Part shown: positions 18,471 to 27,872 of the stretch, piece after piece
Position numbering within the stretch: position 1 is the first letter of the stretch
Layout: each line of letters begins with the position of its first letter
Assembly: GCA_002746645.1 (NCBI GenBank)
Contig: PDPU01000041.1
Coordinates: 1-54,941, forward strand
Direction: 5' to 3'
Origin: Gammaproteobacteria bacterium
GTDB lineage: Bacteria > Pseudomonadota > Gammaproteobacteria > Granulosicoccales > Granulosicoccaceae
Length of the DNA stretch: 54,941 nt
The notes under the pieces: generated by a model
What the model was told of the DNA's origin: nothing
The model's input: the letters and a program-made list of their open reading frames with translations, nothing else
The model's database searches: none
Translations under genes and position numbers: made by a program

Positions 18471-20027
18471 CTAACCCAGCCACGGCGTGTCCCCACCGAG
18501 CAGGATCAGCCAGGGGCGATCGGCCTTGAACGCGTCGGCCACCGTACCTTCGAGCGCGAAGCTCGATGCGGGCCGCTCCACTGCACAGCCACAGGCTTCG
18601 GCCACGAGATCGATGTCATAGGCCGCGTCGTTTTCCCAGACGATGATCGGCAGGGCATGACCCTGTGCACCGGCTACCGGCAATTCCTGTACGGCAGCAA
18701 ACAGTCCGTCGTTGTCCGTCAACACCGCGACCGATGCTTCGGGAAACGCGCCGCGCACCCCCATCGCTGCAGGAATGGCGGTGCCGGTTACGCCAAGACC
18801 GTTCGGATGCAGGAAGTGCCCCGGAGAACGTGTCGGCAGTGTCAGCGCTGCGTTGGCGGCGAGTTCGCAGGCGTCGGTGCTCCAGACGGTTCCCTCGGGT
18901 GCATGGTGTTGAATGAGGTTGATCAGGTGCGCGTGCTGGCGTTCGATGGGCGTCAGGCGGCTGTCGATATCATCACGGATCACCTTCGAGATGTAGAATA
19001 CCCATTGTCGATCGGCAATGCCCCCCGTACCAATGGCCTTGCGCAGGCGCGCGATCGTGGCGGTGGCGTCACCGACCAGCTCGATATCCGGATGGCCACC
19101 GCTTCTCATGAGTGCCGGGTCGTGATCGATCCGAATGAAGTCACCGGAGAATGCAATCGAGTTGCGGCCGGTATCGACGGGATCGAGCGCCGAGCCAACC
19201 ACCAGCAGCACGTCCGCCTTGTCGATACGGTTCTGTAGTTCGTCACGCCCGACCGCTGCGCCGAGCGACTGCGGGTGGTCGTCGGGCACGATGCCCTTGC
19301 CGGCCACGCTCGACACGACAAGTGCACCGGTCATCTCGGCGATGGCGACAAGGTCCTGACCGGCACCCAGTGCACCGCGACCGATGATCATCACCGGACG
19401 CAGCGGTGTCGTCCGCAGGAGCTGTGCGGCGGCTTCGATGTCGCGGTCGCTCGGCGTTCTGCCCGTCGCTGAAGCGGTTGGCTCGGCGGTCGCTGCGGTT
19501 GTTGCGGCGATTGCCCCCGCGGTTGCCGAATCCGTGGCGGTTGCCGGGTTCGGGTCGTCCGAATGTGCATCGTGACATGCCTCGAGCACTGCACGTGGCA
19601 GCACGAGATGCGTGGGTCTGGCGCGTCCTTCACCGAAAGCACGCCATGCGTCGTTGAGTGCGGCGGGCAGATCCGCCAGTCGCTCCACGCGACGCGAAAC
19701 GGCCGTGAGTGGTCGGCTCAGGGGCGTGAGGTCGAGCAGTCCCGTGTCGGTCTGCAGGGAGAGCAGCAGCAGCGGCACACTGTCCGTGCGCGCCTGGGCC
19801 AGCACCGCGAGTGCATCGAAGCTCTCGCCATCGGCGCGGACCAGAGCAACCGCCGGTGCACCGCTCGCACGCGCCGCCCCTTCGGACATGAGCGCGGCGC
19901 CGCGGCCGGTACGTGCGCGCTGCAACCGCAGCGTGTCCGGCAGCCCGGGATCGAAGGTACCGAAGACCGTAGCGACCCCGCGTTGCGCCAGCCACCGAAA
20001 CAGCGCGTCGGTACCACTCATCGGCAT
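18471..20027 (-). CDS. Divergent thiamine-diphosphate-dependent enzyme (acetolactate synthase-like)
   Basis: 518 aa from the ATG at 20027, chosen because AGGAAAGGGGAA lies just upstream; a TTG at 20048 lies before that purine run. The three-domain plan of decarboxylase/ALS enzymes is visible: an N-terminal PYR domain with Glu in ALMSEGAARASG, a central domain (RPVMIIGRGALGAGQDL), and a C-terminal PP domain. The usual Gly-Asp-Gly diphosphate/Mg motif reads DND in LTDNDGLFAAVQEL, and the following Asn motif reads WENDAAYD, so metal binding may be altered. A 40-residue Ala/Thr-rich insert lies before the central domain. It is transcribed away from the oxidoreductase gene across about 120 nt, which hints at a shared pathway. 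The reaction is unknown. Confidence 0.78.
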   Translation of the reverse strand: MPMSGTDALFRWLAQRGVATVFGTFDPGLPDTLRLQRARTGRGAALMSEGAARASGAPAVALVRADGESFDALAVLAQARTDSVPLLLLSLQTDTGLLDLTPLSRPLTAVSRRVERLADLPAALNDAWRAFGEGRARPTHLVLPRAVLEACHDAHSDDPNPATATDSATAGAIAATTAATAEPTASATGRTPSDRDIEAAAQLLRTTPLRPVMIIGRGALGAGQDLVAIAEMTGALVVSSVAGKGIVPDDHPQSLGAAVGRDELQNRIDKADVLLVVGSALDPVDTGRNSIAFSGDFIRIDHDPALMRSGGHPDIELVGDATATIARLRKAIGTGGIADRQWVFYISKVIRDDIDSRLTPIERQHAHLINLIQHHAPEGTVWSTDACELAANAALTLPTRSPGHFLHPNGLGVTGTAIPAAMGVRGAFPEASVAVLTDNDGLFAAVQELPVAGAQGHALPIIVWENDAAYDIDLVAEACGCAVERPASSFALEGTVADAFKADRPWLILLGGDTPWLG

Positions 20028-20148
20028 GGCATGTTCCCCTTTCCTCAATCAGCGTCCTGCGGCCGCCTGTCAGTCACAGGCGCATTCTAGCGGGCTTTAT
20101 ACTCCGTGCAGGGCCGTGCCAATGAACAGATTTCCGGGAGAACACGTC

Positions 20149-21330
20149 ATGGGCCTTGTCGGCAGCGAAACCTATCCTCCCATGCAGCGTCGTCTGCGGC
20201 TCGGCATCGTCGGTGGTGGCCGCGGCGGCCTTGTTGGCCAGTGGCACTGGATCGGTGCGCGGCTCTCGAATCGCTGGGAACTTGTCGCCGGCGCGCTGTC
20301 GTCGAAGCCCGAACGTGCCCGTGCATCAGGAAAGGACTGGCAGCTTGCCGATGACCGCATCTACACGGATTTTCACGCAATGGCGGAAGCCGAGGCAGCG
20401 CGTGAGGACGGTATCGAGGCGGTAGCCATCTGCACGCCCAACTGGACACATCGCGAGATTGCCGAGGTGTTCATCAAGGCCGATATCGACGTCATCTGCG
20501 ACAAGCCGCTGGCGCTGACGCTTGATGATTGTGATGCCCTTGAAATGGCACTGTCAGGGAAGAACCTCGTGTTCGCACTGAGCTACCCCTACGTCTACCA
20601 TCCCATGGTGCGGCAGGCGCGCGAAATGGTGCGTCTCGGTGCCATTGGCGAGGTGCGTCAGGCGCTGGTGGAGTATGCACAGGACTGGGCCACGGCCGCG
20701 CAGGGCGACGACAACAGGCAATACGCCTGGCGACAGGATCCGGCCAGAGTGGGACGTGCCTCGGCTACCGGTGACATCGGCACCCACGCCTTGCAGCTGC
20801 TCGAATGCGTCAGCGGGCTCGAGGTCACGGCATTGCGTGCCGACTTCCACACCTGCGGTGCCGCGAAGCCGATGGAAGACACCGCGTTCATGAATCTCAG
20901 GCTCGGTGCGCGGAAAGTGCCGGCCAGCCTGTGGATCAGCCAGGCCGCTCCCGGCAACCACGGTGGTCTGACCTTGCGCCTCTATGGCGAAAAGGGCGGG
21001 CTCGCCTGGCATCAGGAAACCCCCGAAGTGCTGCGATACACGCCACTCGACGAGCCCGAGCAGACGTTCGTGCGCGGTCACGGAGCGGGAATGCTGCCGG
21101 CAGCCGAACGGATGGTCACGCTTCCGCGCGGCCATGGTGAAGCGCTCTCGGACGCCTGGGGGAATCTCTACCGCGAGATCGCGATTGCGGTCGAAGCTCG
21201 CCGCAACGAGTGGAAACTGCCGGAAGATCTTCTGATGGTGCCCGATATCGCCACAGGTATTCGTGGTGTGCGGTTCGTGCATGCCGCGGCCGACAGTCAC
21301 GAAACCGGTGGAGCGTGGCAACTGCTCTGA
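20149..21330 (+). CDS. Gfo/Idh/MocA-family NAD(P)-dependent oxidoreductase
   Basis: 393 aa from the ATG at 20149, with GGGAG 8 nt upstream. The Rossmann start is LRLGIVGGGRGGLVG. The family's IEAVAICTPNWTHREIAE and DVICDKPLALTLDDC (Lys in CDKPL acts in catalysis) follow. The C-terminal half is the dimerising domain, with SATGDIGTHALQLLEC containing the conserved Gly-Asp-x-Gly-x-His. Such enzymes oxidise or epimerise sugars and inositols. The opposing ThDP gene could open a keto-inositol or similar ring, as IolD does in inositol breakdown, but I see no other iol gene and IolD identity is not supported. No secretion signal. Confidence 0.87.
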   Translation: MGLVGSETYPPMQRRLRLGIVGGGRGGLVGQWHWIGARLSNRWELVAGALSSKPERARASGKDWQLADDRIYTDFHAMAEAEAAREDGIEAVAICTPNWTHREIAEVFIKADIDVICDKPLALTLDDCDALEMALSGKNLVFALSYPYVYHPMVRQAREMVRLGAIGEVRQALVEYAQDWATAAQGDDNRQYAWRQDPARVGRASATGDIGTHALQLLECVSGLEVTALRADFHTCGAAKPMEDTAFMNLRLGARKVPASLWISQAAPGNHGGLTLRLYGEKGGLAWHQETPEVLRYTPLDEPEQTFVRGHGAGMLPAAERMVTLPRGHGEALSDAWGNLYREIAIAVEARRNEWKLPEDLLMVPDIATGIRGVRFVHAAADSHETGGAWQLL

Positions 21331-21409
21331 CGACCGACCACGGTGGCGGCAATCGTTGTGACGACCGATCACGATAGCGGCAATCGCTGTGACGACAGCT
21401 CACGGCATG
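21328..21409 (+). repeat. 31-nt intergenic tandem repeat, about 2.6 copies
   Basis: TGACGACCGACCACGGTGGC... (21328-21358) is repeated with few changes at 21359-21389 and partly at 21390-21409. The first copy starts on the TGA stop of the oxidoreductase gene and the last ends just before the start of the FG-GAP gene, so the whole intergenic spacer is built from it. Confidence 0.85.
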
Positions 21410-21426
21410 AGTGCTATGGTGCGCTC

Positions 21427-22932
21427 ATGAATGTCACAGCACTCATCATGTCCACCGGCGTCTTCTGCGCCGCAGGTCTGCTTGCCCCGCGCGCCGACGC
21501 CAATGCCTTTCCTGCCGCCAACGATCTCTGGCGCCTTTCGGCCGACGAGCACCTCATCATCAACCGCGGTGGTCCGGTTCATGATCTCGGCGATGTCAAT
21601 GGCGACGGTCACGACGACATCGTGCTGGCTGCAGGTTCGGGCAGTGCACGCGTCGTCTTCGGGCCAACCACGGGCAACAACGGCCGCCTCGACGTGACTC
21701 TGCAGGGCGGCGTAGGCGGCTTTTCCATCGAGGGCGACTTCTCGCATGTCGGTGGTGGCGAAGACTTCAACGGCGACGGCATCAACGACATCGCGGTATC
21801 GGGCCCCGGTGTGGCGCACGTGGTATTCGGCCGCCGCGGTGAGTTTCCGTCGGCGCTGGTCGCCGAGGAACTCGACGGCAGCAACGGATTCAGCGTGGAA
21901 ACCTTCGGCATCACCTCGGTTGCGCTGGTGCCGGACATCAACGGCGATGGTCTGGCCGAACTCGCCGTCGGAAACCGAGAGGCCGATGCGCCGGGGTTTC
22001 GTGATGCCGGCATGCTCACCGTCGTCTTCGGCCAGTCCACGCCGATGCCTGCTGCCACACGGCCCTTCGCACTCGGACCTGCGCAGGGCTTCATTGCCTA
22101 CGGCGAAGACACGCTCGATCAGCTTGGCTGGTCGGTGGGTGCGGCAGGAGATCTCAACGGTGATGGTCTGCACGATCTCGTTGTGGGTGCGCCGGGCGTT
22201 GACGTGAATGACATCGATGATGCCGGGCGCGCCTACATCATCTTCGGAAATCGAGACATGCCGATCCGATGGGATCTGGCTGCACTCGACGGCAGCGACG
22301 GATTCAGATTCAACGGCCGTGGTGTCGAACACGCCGCTGGTCAAGCGGCACGCCTCGCGGGCGACCTGAACGGTGACGGTATTGACGATCTCGCCATCGG
22401 TGCTCCGGGCATGGGGCCCTTCGGCAACCCCAACGCACACCCGGGTGAGGTCGCGGTGGTCTTCGGCAGCGCTGCGATTCCCGCCACGCTCGATGCCGAT
22501 GCACTCGATGGCGAGAACGGATTCGTGGTGCTCGGTGAGCGCGGCGGAACCGTACCCGAACGCGAGGGCTTCGTGGCCTGGGGAGACAGACTTGGCGTAT
22601 CGGCCAGCGTGGCCGGTGACATCAATGCCGACGGTCACGATGACATGATCATCGGCGCGCCCTACACGATCATCAACGAACAACGTCGTGGCAACGGCAG
22701 TGTCTACGTCGTCTACGGCCGCCCCGCAGGCGACGCTTTCCCGGCTCTGCTGCCGGTAACCGCGCTCGACGGCAACAACGGTTTCCGCTGGGTCGGCACC
22801 GGCACAACCGACTACACCGGTCATTCGGTGAGTCGAGCCCGCGACTTCAACGGCGACGGCATCGATGATGTGTTCTTCGGTGCTTCGGGGCAGGGTGAAA
22901 GCTACGTGGTCTACGGGCGCCGCGGCAACTGA
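21427..22932 (+). CDS. Secreted FG-GAP (integrin alpha-like) beta-propeller protein
   Basis: 501 aa from the ATG at 21427, which opens a signal peptide (hydrophobic run, then PRADANA cleavage-like end). Seven calcium-loop repeats are visible: DVNGDGHDDIVLA, DFNGDGINDIAVS, DINGDGLAELAVG, DLNGDGLHDLVVG, DLNGDGIDDLAIG, DINADGHDDMIIG and DFNGDGIDDVFFG. Seven blades make one complete integrin-type propeller, with Asp/Asn side chains binding Ca2+ in each loop. GAPG and VVFG segments complete the blades. No membrane anchor or sorting domain follows, so it is probably periplasmic or released. Role: likely adhesion or ligand binding; no enzyme domain is present. Confidence 0.9.
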   Translation: MNVTALIMSTGVFCAAGLLAPRADANAFPAANDLWRLSADEHLIINRGGPVHDLGDVNGDGHDDIVLAAGSGSARVVFGPTTGNNGRLDVTLQGGVGGFSIEGDFSHVGGGEDFNGDGINDIAVSGPGVAHVVFGRRGEFPSALVAEELDGSNGFSVETFGITSVALVPDINGDGLAELAVGNREADAPGFRDAGMLTVVFGQSTPMPAATRPFALGPAQGFIAYGEDTLDQLGWSVGAAGDLNGDGLHDLVVGAPGVDVNDIDDAGRAYIIFGNRDMPIRWDLAALDGSDGFRFNGRGVEHAAGQAARLAGDLNGDGIDDLAIGAPGMGPFGNPNAHPGEVAVVFGSAAIPATLDADALDGENGFVVLGERGGTVPEREGFVAWGDRLGVSASVAGDINADGHDDMIIGAPYTIINEQRRGNGSVYVVYGRPAGDAFPALLPVTALDGNNGFRWVGTGTTDYTGHSVSRARDFNGDGIDDVFFGASGQGESYVVYGRRGN

Positions 22933-22953
22933 GGCAACTGTCTTGTAGCTTCT

Positions 22954-23018
<65 letters not shown>

Positions 23019-23086
23019 TGAGTGCGGATCCGGACCCGGCGACACGCAGTTCTTCGCGTTACCGCTCTTCATAAGTTGCCGGTCTT

Positions 23087-23329
23087 CTAGTTGCCGGTCT
23101 TCGTCATTCGGGTATACAGCCAGATGGCAACAAGTGCACCGACCACGGCGCCGATCAGATTGGCGAAAAACCCGAGTGCTGCCAGTCCGAGTTTGAGAAT
23201 GGTGCTGCCGATCATTGCGCCGACCACACCCAGAACGACCGCCATGAGCATGTCGGAGGTGTTGTCGAACATTTTCGGATAGAAGTAACCGGCTGCCGCA
23301 CCGACAGCCATCGCGACGAGATATCCCAT
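23087..23329 (-). CDS. GlsB/YeaQ/YmgE-family small membrane protein
   Basis: 80 aa from the ATG at 23329, with GGAG 8 nt upstream. It has about three transmembrane stretches: MGYLVAMAVGAAAGYF, then MAVVLGVVGAMIGSTIL, then LIGAVVGALVAIWLYTR. The GAMIG and GAVVGALV Gly-rich pattern is that of the transglycosylase-associated (GlsB/YeaQ/YmgE) family, inner-membrane proteins often induced by stress. No partner gene is seen. The stop faces the tetranucleotide repeat tract. Confidence 0.85.
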   Translation of the reverse strand: MGYLVAMAVGAAAGYFYPKMFDNTSDMLMAVVLGVVGAMIGSTILKLGLAALGFFANLIGAVVGALVAIWLYTRMTKTGN

Positions 23330-23613
23330 GAGTAGTGCTCCATTGGTGTTTGCTTGTTTGGTGTCCGGCCTGAATGGCAACGTTCGACACATCTTTCAGC
23401 CGCATCACGGCCCGGCAGGTTTTGCCGTCTTGTCGTTGCCCCGCAGGCCAGAGGGCGGCATACTGGTTTCATACATCCCAGCGGTTGACGAGATTGTCCA
23501 TCGCCCGGGACGCCCGTTCGGCAGTCCGGCTTGAACCACGCCACGGCAGAGAGCGGTTCGGTAATGGGCATACGAAACCGGGTGTAGGCCATGCGGAACC
23601 TATCAGAAGACTC

Positions 23614-24603
23614 ATGCTAGACAGGACACCAGACACATCGTTGTCGGCTTCGCCGGCCCCATTGCCCGACACCATGATTTCCGTGCGCGAGGTCTTCGGT
23701 CTCGATGTGAACATTACCGTGCCGGCGTATACTACACGCACCGATCGAGTGCCGGAAATCGACCCGGATTACCTCTTCGACCATCGCACTACCCTGGCGA
23801 TTCTCTCGGGCTTTGCCAACGACTGGCGTGTACTGGTATCGGGTTTTCACGGCACCGGAAAGTCCACCCACATCGAGCAGGTGGCCGCGCGTCTGAACTG
23901 GCCCTGCCTCCGAATCAATCTCGACAGTCATGTGAGCCGCATCGACCTCATCGGCAAGGATGCGATCGTCCTGCAGGACGGCAAGCAGGTGACCGAATTC
24001 GTCGATGGCATCCTTCCCTGGGCCTATCAGCGCAACATCGCGTTGGTGTTCGACGAATATGATGCCGGGCGTCCGGACGTCATGTTCGTGATCCAGCGTG
24101 TGCTCGAGGCCACGGGACAACTGACGCTGCTCGACCAGAGCCGTGTGCTTCGGCCGCATCCGGCGTTTCGCTTCTTTGCCACGGCCAATACCGTGGGTCT
24201 TGGCGACACCACGGGGCTTTACCATGGTACGCAGCAGATCAACCAGGCGCAGATGGACCGCTGGACCATCACCACGGTGTTGAACTACCTGCCGCCCGAG
24301 CGCGAAATCGATGTGGTGCAGGCCAAGGCGCCGGCGCTCCAGAACGAGGAGGGCAGGGCGCTCGTCGAGCAGATGGTGACGCTGGCGAATCTCACGCGAA
24401 GTGCCTTTCGAAACGGCGATCTTGCTACCGTCATGAGTCCGCGCACGGTCATCAACTGGACCGATACACTCGGTTTCTTCGATGATCCGGCACTGGCCTT
24501 CGAACTCGTGTTCCTGAACAAGTGTGACCCGAGCGAGCAGGCACTCGTGGCCGAACTCTACCAGCGCGTCTTCGGTGTCGAGCTGGCAGCGCTCGAATCG
24601 TAG
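23614..24603 (+). CDS. cobS: Cobaltochelatase subunit CobS (AAA+ ATPase)
   Basis: 329 aa from the ATG at 23614, close to the usual CobS length; the frame is open to 23374 but that extension is not family-like. Walker A is GFHGTGKST (about residues 77-85), Walker B is [14 protein letters not shown], and the sensor region [20 protein letters not shown] is typical. CobS and CobT form the AAA+ motor that, with CobN, inserts cobalt into hydrogenobyrinate a,c-diamide in the aerobic B12 pathway. The cobT gene follows 11 nt later. CobN is not in the window. Confidence 0.94.
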   Translation: MLDRTPDTSLSASPAPLPDTMISVREVFGLDVNITVPAYTTRTDRVPEIDPDYLFDHRTTLAILSGFANDWRVLVSGFHGTGKSTHIEQVAARLNWPCLRINLDSHVSRIDLIGKDAIVLQDGKQVTEFVDGILPWAYQRNIALVFDEYDAGRPDVMFVIQRVLEATGQLTLLDQSRVLRPHPAFRFFATANTVGLGDTTGLYHGTQQINQAQMDRWTITTVLNYLPPEREIDVVQAKAPALQNEEGRALVEQMVTLANLTRSAFRNGDLATVMSPRTVINWTDTLGFFDDPALAFELVFLNKCDPSEQALVAELYQRVFGVELAALES

Positions 24604-24614
24604 CGGAAGCTCAC

Positions 24615-26513
24615 TTGAGCGATCGCGATCAGGCGAGCAAGCCACGGGTTCGGGCAGCATCCGCGCTCGACAACCCGCGTCGCATCGGTGAGGTTCTGCC
24701 CGTGAGCAGTGGGCTTGCCGCCGCGGGCGAAGGGAGAGGTGAGGAAGCCGCAGTGGCGTCCCCGAGAAACTACCGCCAGGAGCTGTTTCGGAAGTCGACC
24801 GCGGCCTGTGCGCGAGCGATTGCCGAGGATACCGGTGTCGATGCCGATCTCCAGGCCGTGAATCTCGATGTCGAATCGGCCGAGACACGTGGGCGCAGCG
24901 ACGCGATAGCCCTGCATCGTCAGTACCACGACGCACGGGTGCATCGTCGCTACCGGGGTAGTAGTGACCTTGCCCGGCACCTCGGCGACATGGCCGAGCA
25001 GACGCGGGTGGAACTTCACGGATCCCGCTGTCTCGCCGGAGTACGACAGAATCTTGATGCCGCGCTCGACGCGCGCTATCGAGACCTGCTCGGTGCCATC
25101 GGTGACGACCTCTCCGAGCTTGGTGTCGAACACGCGCTCGATCTGTATCTACGCGAACGACTCGGTGGGCGGGAGTTGCCGCCACATGCTCGGCGCGTGC
25201 TCGACGATCGGCGTGACTGGATCGAATCGGATGTGCGTGAATGCTTCGATGCCAGCCGTTTCGATCTCGCCGATCAGGCGTCGTTTGCGAAGGCCCTGGG
25301 CGCGTTGCTCAAGGATCTCTCGATTGATGACGGCGATGTTTCGGATGACGAGCCCCCTGATGATTCGGAGCAACCACAGGAAGCGGGCGCCAGCGATGAC
25401 AGCGACAGTCAGGAAAACAGCGACAGCGACACCTCGCGGGACGATGTCGACGCCACTGACGATTCCGGCGAAGGTGAAGAGGGTAGTGATGTTTCCGAGC
25501 CCGACGATCGGCTGCACGACCAGAGCGAGGACAGCCCCGGCAGTCAGTGGCAGCAGCAACTGACCGAGGCCGGTCGGCGCGAGGTCAATGATTATCACGT
25601 CTACACCACCGAGTTCGATGATGTGGTGCGCCCGCTGGATCTCTGCGACAGCGAAGAACTCGAGCGGCTCAGGAAACGGCTGGATCAGCAGGTCGGGAGC
25701 CTGCAGAATTCGGTGGGGCGGTTCGCCAATCGCCTGCAACGTGTGCTGCTGGCGCGTCAGCAGCGCGCCTGGGAATTCGATCTTGATGAAGGACAGCTCG
25801 ACAGCGCGCGTCTTCCCCGTGTGCTCATGGATCCGCTGCAGCCACTGAGTTTCAAGCAGGAAAAGGAGATGCCCTTCCGCGATACCGTGGTGACGCTGCT
25901 GCTCGACAACTCGGGTTCGATGCACGGGCGCTCGATTCGCGTTGCGGCCGTGTGTGCCGATGTGCTTTCGTCGACGCTGGAGCGTTGCGGTGTCAAGGTG
26001 GAAGTGCTCGGATTCACGACCGCGGCCTGGAAGGGGGGGCAGTCGCGCGAAAAGTGGGTGGCAGCTGGCCATCCGCCGAACCCGGGGCGCCTGAACGACA
26101 TCCGGCACATCATCTACAAGGGCGCGGATTCACCCTGGCGGCAGTCGCGGCGGAACCTCGGGCTGATGATGCGCAAGGGCTTGCTGAAGGAGAACATCGA
26201 CGGCGAAGCCCTCGAGTGGGCCTGGCAGCGGCTTCGCGGGCGACCCGAGCAGCGCCGTATTCTCATGATGATTTCCGATGGCGCGCCCATCGACGACTCG
26301 ACACTCTCGACCAATCCCGGGCGTTTTCTCGAAAAGCACCTCCGGTACGTGATCCGGCAGATCGAGATGGACGATGAGGTCGAACTCGTTGCCATCGGCA
26401 TCGGGCATGATGTGGGGCAGTACTACGCGCGGGCCACTACCATTCACGATGTGTCGCAGCTCGCTGGCGCCATGACGCGCGAACTGCTGGAACTCTTCGC
26501 CGAGCAGACCTGA
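24615..26513 (+). CDS. cobT: Cobaltochelatase subunit CobT
   Basis: 632 aa from the TTG at 24615, with GGAAG just upstream and 11 nt after the cobS stop; a downstream start cannot be excluded. The N-terminal part ([20 protein letters not shown]) matches CobT. About residues 235-305 are strongly acidic and Ser-rich ([17 protein letters not shown] type), a linker usual for CobT. The C-terminal half is a von Willebrand A domain with a MIDAS motif ([13 protein letters not shown]) and [14 protein letters not shown]. It partners CobS and CobN in cobalt chelation for cobalamin. Confidence 0.93.
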   Translation: MSDRDQASKPRVRAASALDNPRRIGEVLPVSSGLAAAGEGRGEEAAVASPRNYRQELFRKSTAACARAIAEDTGVDADLQAVNLDVESAETRGRSDAIALHRQYHDARVHRRYRGSSDLARHLGDMAEQTRVELHGSRCLAGVRQNLDAALDARYRDLLGAIGDDLSELGVEHALDLYLRERLGGRELPPHARRVLDDRRDWIESDVRECFDASRFDLADQASFAKALGALLKDLSIDDGDVSDDEPPDDSEQPQEAGASDDSDSQENSDSDTSRDDVDATDDSGEGEEGSDVSEPDDRLHDQSEDSPGSQWQQQLTEAGRREVNDYHVYTTEFDDVVRPLDLCDSEELERLRKRLDQQVGSLQNSVGRFANRLQRVLLARQQRAWEFDLDEGQLDSARLPRVLMDPLQPLSFKQEKEMPFRDTVVTLLLDNSGSMHGRSIRVAAVCADVLSSTLERCGVKVEVLGFTTAAWKGGQSREKWVAAGHPPNPGRLNDIRHIIYKGADSPWRQSRRNLGLMMRKGLLKENIDGEALEWAWQRLRGRPEQRRILMMISDGAPIDDSTLSTNPGRFLEKHLRYVIRQIEMDDEVELVAIGIGHDVGQYYARATTIHDVSQLAGAMTRELLELFAEQT

Positions 26514-26539
26514 ACGACAACGCGGGCGGAGAATGGCGG

Positions 26540-27328
26540 CTATTGCCCTTGCTGATTCGGGTGCGGTTCCCGGTTCGGACTTTCTTCCTGAATGGATGTC
26601 GGCTTTCGTTTCCGGTTCGGATTCATTGGTGAGGCGTTCAGGATGGCGAGCGTCCGCGAACGGAAGGCGCGGCGGTAGAGTACGAGAAACACCCAGGCGG
26701 TGGCGGCGAGGAACAGCCAGGCGCTGATGAACCAGCTGATGACGGCCAGTGCCCAGAAGTAGGCATTGACGCCAGCGGTAAAGTGACGCGCCGCCAGGGT
26801 GTGCACCTCGCTGATTCGATTGGCATGGTTGGCGATGTCGTCGTCGTCGGGCAGGGTGTCGTCACGACTCGTGTCGGGAGCGGCACCGATCATGATCACG
26901 AAGTAGTTGAAGAGACGATAACTCCACGCGAACTTGAAGAAGGCATAGACGAAGATCAGCGTGCTGAGCAGGATCTTCAGTTCCCATTCGCGGCGTGTCG
27001 TGATGCCGGTAATGGGCAGGTCGTTGAGCACGTTGAGTGCCTTGTCGGCGGCTCCGAGCCCGGCCATGAGGGCACCGATCAGCAGGATCGACGTTGAAGC
27101 GAAGAAGAGCACCCCCTGTTGCAGGGTGCTCTGCACGAGCACGTCGAGCATCTTCGGATCGCGCCGGATCATGTTCTCGATCCACTGGCGGCGATAGGCA
27201 ATCATGTGGCCGCTCAACGTTCTTTCCCGCCAGGGATGGCGCTGGACGATGAAGTCGTGCGTTATCCAGGCACCGAAGAAGACGACAAGCGCGATGTAGT
27301 CGACGACGTCAAAGCCGGGAGTCTGCAT
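26540..27328 (-). CDS. DUF599-family membrane protein
   Basis: 262 aa with four clear hydrophobic helices: about residues 8-22, 70-92, 118-140 and 185-220. The opening DYIALVVFFGAWITHDFI, the internal RRQWIENMIRRDPKMLD and VYAFFKFAWSYRLFNY match the DUF599 family, whose function is unknown. The last 30 residues are Pro/Asn/Arg-rich and coded by imperfect CGGTTCGGATT-like repeats. It converges on cobT, with 26 nt between stops. Confidence 0.85.
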   Translation of the reverse strand: MQTPGFDVVDYIALVVFFGAWITHDFIVQRHPWRERTLSGHMIAYRRQWIENMIRRDPKMLDVLVQSTLQQGVLFFASTSILLIGALMAGLGAADKALNVLNDLPITGITTRREWELKILLSTLIFVYAFFKFAWSYRLFNYFVIMIGAAPDTSRDDTLPDDDDIANHANRISEVHTLAARHFTAGVNAYFWALAVISWFISAWLFLAATAWVFLVLYRRAFRSRTLAILNASPMNPNRKRKPTSIQEESPNREPHPNQQGQ

Positions 27329-27343
27329 GCTGGTGGTTCGTTG

Positions 27344-27868
27344 CTACCGCTGCAGCAATCCTAACGCGTCGCGCCACTGCTTGTACTTTTCGTCGAGCGA
27401 AAGGCTGGCGTAGGCGGGGCTTGTCGATGGCAGCGTCTGACTGCCGATGCCTGACGGCGGCTCGCCGAAATGGCGCCGGAAGAGTCTTGCGGCCGTCTGG
27501 CCGTTGAAGCACAGCGTGTGGATGCTGGGGTGCTCGTGCAGGAGTGCAGCGATGTCGTTGGCGAATTCACTGTCGCGTTCGATGGCGGCATCGAGACTGC
27601 CGACGCGGCGGCAGTGCGCGAGCACATCCCAGAGTGCGATGCCGAGCTCGGCAAGCCCGGTGCAGCGTTGCCGGTAGCTCAGGGCGAAGGCGCGCTCACG
27701 ATCGGGCTGTTCATCGCGAGACAGGGCAACGATGATCGGCCAGAAGGCATTCTGGCGGTTGGCGTAGTACTCCCGGGCGTTCAGTGACGGCTGTCCGGGC
27801 ATGCTGCCGAGGATCAGCAGGTGCGGCTTTTCCGGTACGAGCGGGGCGAATCCACGGATGAGCGGCAT
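27344..27868 (-). CDS. DNA-deoxyinosine/uracil glycosylase-like protein (UDG family 6 type)
   Basis: 174 aa from the ATG at 27868, which starts just after the upstream gene's stop; the frame is open to 27937. The motif LLILGSMPGQPSL followed by REYYANRQNAFWPI is the signature of the hypoxanthine-DNA glycosylase branch of the uracil-DNA glycosylase superfamily. The second motif lies at SIHTLCFNGQTAARLF and the C-terminal loop at PSTSPAYASLS. Members remove deaminated bases such as hypoxanthine from DNA. It is probably co-transcribed with the hypothetical membrane protein upstream. Confidence 0.87.
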   Translation of the reverse strand: MPLIRGFAPLVPEKPHLLILGSMPGQPSLNAREYYANRQNAFWPIIVALSRDEQPDRERAFALSYRQRCTGLAELGIALWDVLAHCRRVGSLDAAIERDSEFANDIAALLHEHPSIHTLCFNGQTAARLFRRHFGEPPSGIGSQTLPSTSPAYASLSLDEKYKQWRDALGLLQR

Positions 27869-27872
27869 GCGT

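Noticed and set aside
23330..23613. Cobalamin riboswitch upstream of cobS
   Set aside because: I found no B12-box-like GCCACTG with the expected surrounding stems on the plus strand.
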